Assembly: GCA_022446825.1 (NCBI GenBank)
Contig: JAKVBY010000027.1
Coordinates: 141,318 to 188,150 of the forward strand
Origin: Pirellulaceae bacterium
GTDB taxonomy: Bacteria; Planctomycetota; Planctomycetia; Pirellulales; Pirellulaceae
DNA length: 46,833 bases
Direction: 5' to 3'
Below, piece after piece: positions 18,224-25,203 of the stretch; the first letter of the stretch is position 1, and every line of letters begins with the position of its first letter. Both the position numbers and the translations under genes were made by a program. The notes under the pieces were generated by a model. It was given only the letters and a program-made list of their open reading frames with translations. It made no database searches and was not told where the DNA came from.

Positions 18224-20362
18224 TTAATCAGTGAAGGCAAATTCATTTAAGTTAAACAGGCTCAGGCAAAGTTGGGCTAAGGCATCGACCGGAGCTGCTG
18301 TGTCGGTTTGCGAGAGTGTATCCATCAGGCTGAGCGCCTCCCGCGTTTCTCGGTCGGTGGGATGCCGTGCGAAAGCGATCATCCAGGCTCGGTCGATCCA
18401 GTCGTGCGCTTCGGTTCCTGCCTCCTTGCGCACGCGCGAGGCAAAGGCTTGTGCTTGACTAAAAACCGAGCGATTGTTCAAACTCCATAATGCTTGTGGT
18501 GCGACTGTCGTCACGTCGCGGGTGGGACAACTCACCGAAGAAACAGGTGCGTCGAAGACCGAAAACATTGGGAAACGGAAGTTGCGCAGCACCAGGATGT
18601 ACAGACCTCGTCGCGTGTGTTCCTGAGGGTCGGCAGAAACAGGCCAACGAAAGGTGTCACGAAGCGAAGCAATTTCGTCTTCGGCGAGAGGTGGAACGAC
18701 CGGACGCCCCCCCATTTTCAGGTTGATGGTACCGGCCGCCGTATGGACGGCATCCCACAAGGCTTCGGCTTCAAGGCGTCGCCGCGGCATTCTCCAGAGC
18801 AAGTAGTTCTCCGGATCGGCTTGGACCGCTTTTTCAGAGATATGCTGACTCGACATTTGATAACTGCTGGAGGTCATGATGAGGCGGTGCATGTCTTTGA
18901 TGCTCCAGCCTCGTTCGATAAATTCTGTGGCCAGCCAGTCGAGCAACTCAGGATGCGTGGGTTCTTGTCCCATGGCACCAAAGTCGTTGGGAGTAGCGAC
19001 CAAGCCGCGGCCAAAATGCCATTGCCAGATTCGATTCACCATAACACGTGACGTCAGCGGATGATCCGGCTCGGTCAACCACAAGGCAAGCGCTTTGCGA
19101 CTTCCATAGGGTTTTGGCAAGTCGACTTCGCTGTCGGTGGCTTGGGCTAAAGCGCCAGGAAGTGCGGCTTGAATTTGTTCTTTCATCCCATAAAGCTCAC
19201 CGCGTTCTAAGCGATGCACGGTTTTTAATAAAGCAGGTTGCTCATGACCAAGCACGCTCACCGTGGGGATCTCCATTAGGCCATCGTATCGCGTGCCAGG
19301 AACCGACGCCGCGCCTGCGGGTAAGGCCAACACTTTTTGGGCAATGTCAATCAACAATTTTTCTTTGTGCGTTTGCTCTTCGGAGCTGAGTGTTTTTCCA
19401 GCTGTCTGTTGCTCGTAAAGGCGATAACGTTTTCGGGCTTCGTCAATAGCCACGATCTTTGGATAGGCTTGGCGCGTATCGCCAATCTCCATAGCAGTCA
19501 TCAAGGGGATTTCGACTTCTTTGCTGCTCGCAAAGATTGCTTGCATGGCAAAATAGTCGGTTTGGGTGAGTGGGTCGAACTTGTGGTCATGGCATCGAGC
19601 GCAACCAAAACTCAAACCAAGAAATACCGATCCAGTGGTGTCTGCCCAGTCCGTGAGGGTTTCGTAATGCAAACGGCGCGCGTCAAGCCGCGATTCATGA
19701 ATAAGTGGGCCCAAGGTGTAAAGCCCTGTCCCAATTCGAGCTTCCAGGTGTTTTTTCTGGTCAGCAGTAATGTGGTAAACCCGTTTAGGATCGAGGTCAA
19801 GATTGTCGGGCCAAAGTTCATCGCCTGCGATTTGTTCCTGTACGAATTGATCGTACGGCTTGTCATCATTGAACGACTTGACGACATAGTCCCGATATCG
19901 CCAAGCATTGCGCAGATAAATATCCGTTTCATATCCGCCCGAATCGGCATACCGTGCCACATCTAACCAATGGCGTCCCCAGCGTTCTCCATAGTGCTTT
20001 GAATCGAGCAATTCATTGATCAAACGGGGCCAGGCATCCGCCGAGGGATTCGTCACAAACGCTTCTACTTGCTCGGGTGAGGGCAAGAGGCCGATTAAAT
20101 CAAGGTAAGCTCGACGGACCAACGTATGTTTGTCAGCGGCAGGAGCTGGAGCGAGTCCGTGTTTCTCTAGTGCTTGAAAGAGGAACGCATCGACCGCATT
20201 AACGATGCGAGCGCCATGCTGAAGTTGGCCGGCTTCTGGAGCAGGGTGCCGCACGGGCTTTTGAAATGACCAATAGTCGTCATTGGCTGTTGCCGAACGG
20301 ATCAAATTGGCGTGTCCGAGGCCGATAACGGCCAGAAACAACACCCAAGTAATTTTCAACAT
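18224..20362 (-). CDS. DUF1549-DUF1553 exported protein lacking the PSCyt1 heme domain
   Basis: 712 residues from ATG 20362, selected because GGAGAG lies just upstream and the product then starts with a signal peptide (MLKITWVLFLAVIGLGHA). Extension to 20431 adds 23 residues without a leader. Unlike the three other paralogues in the window, there is no PSCyt1 domain: the mature protein begins directly at NDDYWSFQKPVRHPAP, which matches the linker just before DUF1549 in the others. The internal C254-A-R-C257-H258 motif is kept, so it may bind a single heme. It also carries DUF1553 with DHPLTSRVMVNRIWQWHFG. The partner DUF1501 gene follows after 35 nt. Confidence 0.85.
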   Translation of the reverse strand: MLKITWVLFLAVIGLGHANLIRSATANDDYWSFQKPVRHPAPEAGQLQHGARIVNAVDAFLFQALEKHGLAPAPAADKHTLVRRAYLDLIGLLPSPEQVEAFVTNPSADAWPRLINELLDSKHYGERWGRHWLDVARYADSGGYETDIYLRNAWRYRDYVVKSFNDDKPYDQFVQEQIAGDELWPDNLDLDPKRVYHITADQKKHLEARIGTGLYTLGPLIHESRLDARRLHYETLTDWADTTGSVFLGLSFGCARCHDHKFDPLTQTDYFAMQAIFASSKEVEIPLMTAMEIGDTRQAYPKIVAIDEARKRYRLYEQQTAGKTLSSEEQTHKEKLLIDIAQKVLALPAGAASVPGTRYDGLMEIPTVSVLGHEQPALLKTVHRLERGELYGMKEQIQAALPGALAQATDSEVDLPKPYGSRKALALWLTEPDHPLTSRVMVNRIWQWHFGRGLVATPNDFGAMGQEPTHPELLDWLATEFIERGWSIKDMHRLIMTSSSYQMSSQHISEKAVQADPENYLLWRMPRRRLEAEALWDAVHTAAGTINLKMGGRPVVPPLAEDEIASLRDTFRWPVSADPQEHTRRGLYILVLRNFRFPMFSVFDAPVSSVSCPTRDVTTVAPQALWSLNNRSVFSQAQAFASRVRKEAGTEAHDWIDRAWMIAFARHPTDRETREALSLMDTLSQTDTAAPVDALAQLCLSLFNLNEFAFTD

Positions 20363-20507
20363 GCTTCTCTCCGGAGCATTTTGTAGTGCACGTGAAACTA
20401 AAGGATAACCTAACTCCATTGAGGGAAGCAAATTAGCAACATACCAATACCACAGCTTGGGCCATTGTGCGTAAGATTCTAGTAAAGCTTAGTAACTCCT
20501 TATAATT

Positions 20508-20541
20508 AAACCTTGTATTAACGCAAACCTTGTATTAACGC
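20508..20541. repeat. Perfect 17-nt tandem duplication
   Basis: AAACCTTGTATTAACGC occurs twice back to back (20508-20524 and 20525-20541) with no mismatch. It lies about 145-180 nt upstream of the minus-strand ATG at 20362. It could be a replication slippage product or a pair of regulator sites. Confidence 0.9.
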
Positions 20542-20835
20542 GAGTAGGAAAAGAAGCCATTTAAACATTCCTACCCAGCCATGAATAACTACCGCAAATA
20601 AGGAAGAGTAGAAACACAACTTGTGGCAAATTCGAGCAACAGGTTGTGTGGCGATAAAGAGTCTCTAGTACAGGTTGATTAGTTCAGCTGGTCAAGTTCT
20701 GGTGGTTGATGAGGCCGGACTTCCCTGTTTTGCAGCTCTAAAAGTAGAGGTGTTGTGTGGACAGGAAACAGGCAGATACATCACAACGTGAGGATGATTT
20801 AAACAGGGGCTGAGACACACGATGTTATCTGGAAG

Positions 20836-20869
20836 GAAAAAGAAAAAGCCTGGCGCGAACGCCAGGCTT
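20836..20869 (-). terminator. Strong rho-independent terminator of the TlpA-like gene
   Basis: On the minus strand AAGCCTGGCG and CGCCAGGCTT form a perfect 10-bp stem closed by a TTCG tetraloop (59-56 of the 20800s), followed by TTTTTCTTTTTCC. It lies 35 nt after the stop of the gene at 20904-22022. Confidence 0.92.
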
Positions 20870-20903
20870 GGATCAATTGAGCGGGTGCAAATGTCGACGA
20901 AAG

Positions 20904-22022
20904 TTATTCTGCCAGTAAAATTTTTGCCACCGCCTCCAGCTTGCTATAGGGATTAAGGCCAACCATGGTTAAACGCACCTTGCCTTGTTTGTCAATAAAA
21001 AGCGTGGTCGGAAAACCTCGGAAATTAGGTACCTGGGCGCGTGTATCCTCATCGCCGATGACGCACGCATAATTCATCTTGTATTCTTCCATGAAGTTCT
21101 TAATGTTCTCGATATCTTTCGTTTCGTCACCGGAACGCTCGTAATTCAAGCCGAGAATTTCCAGGCCGTCTTCGCCGTAATTTTCACGTAGCTGAATGAA
21201 ATGAGGGATTTCTTTTCGGCACGGTGGACACCAAGTTCCCCAGATATCCGCAATTAATACTTTTCCTTCAAAGTCAGATTTGGAGATCGTTTCCCCGTCG
21301 ACGCTCGTGAGGCTGAAATCAAAGGGGTACGATTCGTGCTGGGCGATTTCTCCTTGGACTTCTTCGACCAAACGCTTCTCGGCTGCTGCGCGGTGCTTGG
21401 CGATGAATTTGTCAAAACCCTTTTTTTCCCGTAACGCGGCCAGTTCTTCATCGCTGTCAATTTTTTCGAAGTCGGAGAAGCCAAGTTCGAGTGCTTCGAC
21501 GAGTGCATTTTTCGCATCACGCAACTTGCCCTCCAAGGCCAGGGAACAAGCGGCGTTGTAGATTGGTTGCGCCAGAAATTCTAGAAAAGGCGGTGGCAGT
21601 TCGTCTTTTTTCACTTTTAAGAGTTCCCGCGCTACGTCGGCCGCGGCATAAAAGAATGGGCTGGCGGCTGGGCGGTCCTCAGCAGCCGTTTGCATGCCAT
21701 GTGTCTGATAAAGTCGAATCAGCACAATGACCAGTTGGTCGGCTTTGGGGTCCAGTTTGCGTGCTTGTTGAATGAGTGGAATCGCCAACTCAAATTCACC
21801 TTTGTTGGCATGCCCCATCGCTTCGTTGAATAAATCTTGGGCAGAAACCTCCTCCGCGGCATCTTCTTCAGTATCCTCTTCGGTAGCTGTTTCGGAATCC
21901 GTGTCTTTTTGCGACTTGACCTTTTCGTTGTTGTTGACCTGTTCGCCTTCTTCTTGGGCGAGTGTAGGAATGCCTGAAAGCAGGGCGGTGAGGAGTCCCC
22001 AGAGAAACAACCGAAATAGCAT
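20904..22022 (-). CDS. Exported TPR protein with C-terminal TlpA-like thioredoxin domain
   Basis: 372 residues from ATG 22022, which has GAGG at good spacing and gives a clear signal peptide (MLFRLFLWGLLTALLSG). A longer in-frame extension to 22112 is unlikely. After the leader comes an acidic Glu/Asp/Thr linker (24-60), a TPR-like helical region (about 61-215) and a thioredoxin-fold domain (about 232-372) with the W264-C265-P-P-C268 redox site and the cis-Pro block GFPTT (P338). It probably reduces disulfides or assists cytochrome c maturation in the periplasm, which would fit a genome rich in CxxCH proteins, but this link is inference. Single-gene unit with a strong terminator. Confidence 0.87.
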   Translation of the reverse strand: MLFRLFLWGLLTALLSGIPTLAQEEGEQVNNNEKVKSQKDTDSETATEEDTEEDAAEEVSAQDLFNEAMGHANKGEFELAIPLIQQARKLDPKADQLVIVLIRLYQTHGMQTAAEDRPAASPFFYAAADVARELLKVKKDELPPPFLEFLAQPIYNAACSLALEGKLRDAKNALVEALELGFSDFEKIDSDEELAALREKKGFDKFIAKHRAAAEKRLVEEVQGEIAQHESYPFDFSLTSVDGETISKSDFEGKVLIADIWGTWCPPCRKEIPHFIQLRENYGEDGLEILGLNYERSGDETKDIENIKNFMEEYKMNYACVIGDEDTRAQVPNFRGFPTTLFIDKQGKVRLTMVGLNPYSKLEAVAKILLAE

Positions 22023-22376
22023 TTGTTTGGCCTCGTTGTAAAAGGAAAAGGATCGCAGGAAAAAAATACACTGAAAATCGCACGAAGCTTTAGAGCACAC
22101 GAAATAGCACACAAAGCGTCATAGCACACAAAGCTTAATTGTAATTATGTTAGGTGCAATTGAAGGTAATTTCCAGTCATCCCGTCCGTAAATGGGCCTT
22201 GCTCACAGTCCTTGACGACAGATCAGCACGTCTTTGACGGAGGACTTTTTCTGTTTGCTTCTCAGAATCTGCGGAAGCAAGGGATTTTTTCTCAGTCGGA
22301 CTAGATTTCTCACCAAGTTGGTCCCACCATAAAGGGCCACAAACAAAAATGTCACATTTTGTCTGGAGTGGACTCT
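22023..22376. promoter_or_regulatory. Divergent promoter region with direct repeats
   Basis: This 354-nt space separates the divergent TlpA-like and esterase genes and must hold promoters for both. A 14-nt direct repeat ATAGCACACAAAGC occurs at 22104-22117 and 22121-22134 (period 17), with a third partial copy of the GAGCACAC core at 22093-22100. They lie 71-112 nt upstream of the TlpA-like start. No clear -35/-10 pair was found. Confidence 0.45.
22104..22134. repeat. 14-nt direct repeat, period 17
   Basis: ATAGCACACAAAGC is repeated exactly at 22104-22117 and 22121-22134, separated by GTC. A degenerate third copy overlaps 22091-22100. Position upstream of the 22022 start suggests possible regulator binding; a slippage product is the alternative. 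Confidence 0.85.
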
Positions 22377-23801
22377 ATGAATCCCCGTGGTTTTTTTCTG
22401 CTTACCATTGTGTCGATTGATTTTCTCTTGGTTCCTACGGCACCTGCCATTGAATTTCACCAGAATCTCGTTTTTGTGGAGCGTGATGGCGAGGCATTGA
22501 AGTTAGATCTGGCTTGCCCGCCGACCGGGAAGATGCGGCCTGCTGTCATGCTCATTCATGGCGGCGGCTGGCAAGAGGGACATCGTTCAGATCATCATGA
22601 AAACATGCGGAAGATCGCAGAGCAAGGCTATGTGACGGCATCGATCGATTATCGTTCGTCAGACAAAGCAAAGTGGCCAGCTCAAATCGAGGATGTCCAG
22701 ACCGCGCTGCGTTGGATGATTGAACACGCAGGCGAATATAAAATCGATCGCGAGCGGATCGGGGTTTTAGGAGCCTCGGCAGGTGGGCACCTGGCGCTCT
22801 TGGTCGGCTGTATTCCTGCGGAATCGAGTAACACACCGCGCCTTCGCAGCATCGCTAACCTTTATGGACCGACAGATTTGCATGCCTTGGCGGCGAACCA
22901 ACCGGTGCGCGGTCTGCTGGAAGGTCTTGTCGGTACACCGCTGGAGGAGCATGTGCGTGTTCTCCAAGAAGCCTCACCGGTGTCTTACATCGATCGAACC
23001 GATCCACCCGTGTTTACGTTGCATGGAACCGCAGACAGTTACGTACCCTTTGCTCAGGCCACCAAGTTGCATGCTCAGCTTGAGAAGTCCAAAATCCCCA
23101 ATCGGTTATTTTCCATGCAGGGAGCCGGACATGAGTTGGGAGACGATACTGAGGAGGGTCTGCAGCAGTTGCTGGCTTTTATGGACGCCCATCTGAAAGT
23201 CTCTGATTTACCACTGGTTGCCTATGAAGATTTCGAAGAGAACGCTACTCGCTGGCACTGTACGGACCGTGAGGCCTGGAAGTTGTTCTCAGAGGACGGC
23301 AGAAAGTGGTTTGGTTTGACAAAAAACAGTGCTTATCAACCCAAAGTCCGTTCTCCTTTGAATATAGCCCTCTTAAGTGATGTGGAAGTGGGCAACTTTG
23401 TTTTAGATGTGGACTTGCGTTCCACGCATGAACCGTACGGTCATCAAGATTTGTGCCTGTTTTTCGGCCACCAAGACACCGAGCATTTCTATTATGTACA
23501 CATTGGTCGGGAGGCTGATGCACACGCAAATTCCGTTTTCCTGGTGAATCATCAACCCCGTGTGAGCATTGCCGAAACACGTACACAGGGGACCGATTGG
23601 AGTAAAGGATGGCATCGAGCGAGGATTCGTCGGGACGTCGCAAGCGGACTGATTGAAGTTTATTTTGACGACATGCAAACGCCGATCATGCAAGCCACGG
23701 ATACGACGTTCACGCACGGTCGGATCGGTATTGGGAGTTTCGATGATACCGGAGACTTTGATGCGGTGCGGCTCTGGGGAGAGCGCGTGAGTCGCCCGTG
23801 A
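22377..23801 (+). CDS. Exported alpha/beta-hydrolase (BD-FAE/lipase type) with C-terminal lectin-like domain
   Basis: 474 residues from ATG 22377, supported by GGAG 9 nt upstream; a TTG at 22359 is in frame but has no ribosome-binding site. A signal peptide spans about residues 1-24. The hydrolase domain (30-285) shows the oxyanion block HGGGW (61-65), nucleophile GASAGG with S134, acid D220 (GTADSYVPF) and base H252 (GAGHEL): a complete esterase triad. The C-terminal 190 residues (ending FDDTGDFDAVRLWG) resemble a concanavalin/LamG-type beta-sandwich as found in planctomycete carbohydrate enzymes. It probably deacylates a polysaccharide or similar ester outside the cytoplasm; the substrate is unknown. 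Confidence 0.85.
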   Translation: MNPRGFFLLTIVSIDFLLVPTAPAIEFHQNLVFVERDGEALKLDLACPPTGKMRPAVMLIHGGGWQEGHRSDHHENMRKIAEQGYVTASIDYRSSDKAKWPAQIEDVQTALRWMIEHAGEYKIDRERIGVLGASAGGHLALLVGCIPAESSNTPRLRSIANLYGPTDLHALAANQPVRGLLEGLVGTPLEEHVRVLQEASPVSYIDRTDPPVFTLHGTADSYVPFAQATKLHAQLEKSKIPNRLFSMQGAGHELGDDTEEGLQQLLAFMDAHLKVSDLPLVAYEDFEENATRWHCTDREAWKLFSEDGRKWFGLTKNSAYQPKVRSPLNIALLSDVEVGNFVLDVDLRSTHEPYGHQDLCLFFGHQDTEHFYYVHIGREADAHANSVFLVNHQPRVSIAETRTQGTDWSKGWHRARIRRDVASGLIEVYFDDMQTPIMQATDTTFTHGRIGIGSFDDTGDFDAVRLWGERVSRP

Positions 23802-24276
23802 TAAGCACAAGGAAAAGACGCGGGTCGACTGTTTTTCTATGTCAGCGAGATTTGAGCGAACCTGCAGGAACGGCTCAATATCTATTGTCGATGGAGTATT
23901 CTGGTGGTACTGACCGAAATCGCTTTGTGCCTGGCCGGCGTAAGTGCTGGAAAAAACCGGTCGGACATGTCTAGAAACCTTTTGGTCGATGTGTGGATGG
24001 GGTGCGATCGTTTCTTATTCAAAGGTTGCGTGAGCATACCCTGAAAACAACGCCCGGCAGTAAGGCGACTTTGCTCCCGTGACGAAACAAGGTTTCAAGG
24101 CAAGGTTTCAAGGCAAGATCTCAAGGTAAGGACCCGCCGGAAGTTACTGGGCCTGAAAGATGGTAGAGCGCTGGGTTTTGGGGTGGTTTGTTGCACGCCC
24201 AAGAGGTTGCAAAGCGATGAAGTCGAAAAATGGGTTTAGGCGATTTTAGATGTTCTGATTGAACGAAAGGAAAGTT
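23802..24276. other. 475-nt intergenic region with 13-nt tandem repeats
   Basis: No gene is supported. It contains three 13-nt tandem units (24089-24127). A weak hairpin after the esterase gene pairs TTGAGC (23852-23857) with GCTCAA (23873-23878) but lacks a U-run. A stretch at 24162-24182 resembles a tRNA D-arm to anticodon segment but has no other tRNA parts. Confidence 0.5.
24089..24127. repeat. Three tandem 13-nt repeats
   Basis: Units AAGGTTTCAAGGC (24089-24101), an identical copy (24102-24114) and the diverged AAGATCTCAAGGT (24115-24127). They lie about 150-190 nt upstream of the SDR start, in otherwise non-coding DNA. Confidence 0.88.
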
Positions 24277-25041
24277 GTGCAAAAAAAGATTGTTATTACA
24301 GGGATGAGCGGCTTGATTGGTGGTTTGTTACGAGAGGATTTGGCGACTGATTATGATCTTGTCGCCGTGAATCGGAGGAGTCTCTCCGGAGTTAGTTGTT
24401 TCCAAGCTGATATTACCGACCTGCAATCGATTGCTCCTGCGTTTGAAGGGGCCGATGTGGTGATTCATCTGGCAGCACTGGCTGTTATTGGGGCGCCGAT
24501 GGAGGACACGGTGGCGCACAATGTGATTGGTACCTACAATGTGTTCGAGGCTGCGCGGCAAGCTGGAGTTTCACGGATCATTTTTGCCTCGAGCGGTGCG
24601 GTTGTGACCGGATATGAACTCGAATCACCGTACCGAGAACTGGCAGAGGGACCAAACTTTCCGCTTCCAGAAAACTGGGAAATGATTACGCACCTAGTGC
24701 CGCCACGCCCTCAAGGCTTATACGGTTGTAGTAAGTTGTGGGGTGAATCGTTAGGGCGAATGTATAGCGATGAGTTTGGCATGTCCGTTCTCTGTGTACG
24801 GATTGGTGCTGTACGTGACGCGGACCGTCCGACGAATGCCCGAGAGCATGCAATTTGGTGTAGCCAACGTGATATTGTGCAATTTATGCGGCTTTGCATT
24901 ACCGCACCGGACGATCTTAAATACGACATCTTTTTTGCCGGGTCAAACAACCAAAGAAACTATCGTGACATCGGGCATGCACGTGCTGTACTCGGATACG
25001 AACCACAGGATAGTTCCGATATTTTCAACGAGATCGATTAA
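24277..25041 (+). CDS. NAD-dependent epimerase/dehydratase-family protein, uronate dehydrogenase-like
   Basis: 254 residues from GTG 24277, preferred over TTG 24259 because AGGA stands 5 nt before it. This is an extended SDR: the Rossmann motif is TGMSGLIGG near the N-terminus, the active-site Ser is in FASSGAV (105-106), and the catalytic pair is Y149-GCS-K153. The layout LYGCSKLWGESLGRMYSDEFG followed by RIGA and W(C)SQRDIVQ strongly recalls bacterial uronate dehydrogenases, which oxidise glucuronate or galacturonate to aldarolactones with NAD. That specificity is inferred from remembered family patterns, not proved. It would fit with the acid-sugar dehydratase-like gene at 44020. Cytoplasmic. 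Confidence 0.8.
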   Translation: MQKKIVITGMSGLIGGLLREDLATDYDLVAVNRRSLSGVSCFQADITDLQSIAPAFEGADVVIHLAALAVIGAPMEDTVAHNVIGTYNVFEAARQAGVSRIIFASSGAVVTGYELESPYRELAEGPNFPLPENWEMITHLVPPRPQGLYGCSKLWGESLGRMYSDEFGMSVLCVRIGAVRDADRPTNAREHAIWCSQRDIVQFMRLCITAPDDLKYDIFFAGSNNQRNYRDIGHARAVLGYEPQDSSDIFNEID

Positions 25042-25203
25042 GGGCCGTTGTTGGTAGGCTGTGGTTCAAGCAAGGAAGGTTTTGCTAGAGCTTGTTTCCT
25101 CCGAAGTAGGCCGGCTGGTTGCAGCCTCAATTTGCAGGAATTGATTTTAGAGCAGACTCAAGAGCCAGGGGGCTTGTTTTGAACTTCGAAATTGTCGATT
25201 TCC

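Larger units (their letters stand above)
20363..20903. promoter_or_regulatory. 541-nt intergenic region with repeats and a terminator
   Basis: No credible gene. The region holds a 17-nt tandem duplication (20508-20541), an imperfect hairpin (20614-20649: ACACAAC pairs with GTTGTGT, plus inner TGT/ACA and GC/GC) and the terminator of the TlpA-like gene (20836-20869). The promoter of the DUF1549 gene on the minus strand should lie between 20363 and about 20560, but I cannot pin down hexamers. Confidence 0.4.

Noticed and set aside
18494-19966. Long + strand reading frames antisense to the DUF1549 gene
   Set aside because: They mirror a conserved coding sequence with all family motifs; long antisense frames are expected in this base composition.
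24150-24240. A complete tRNA gene near 24.2 kb
   Set aside because: Only the D-arm/anticodon-like segment is present; no acceptor stem, T-arm or CCA-side pairing could be built.
20363-24276. A CRISPR array made from the short repeats at 20.5, 22.1 and 24.1 kb
   Set aside because: The repeats are different sequences, two or three units each, with no spacers of constant size and no cas genes.
25113-25126. Terminator between the convergent SDR and TonB receptor genes
   Set aside because: GGCTG/CAGCC gives a 5-bp stem with a poor U-tract on either strand; not enough to annotate.
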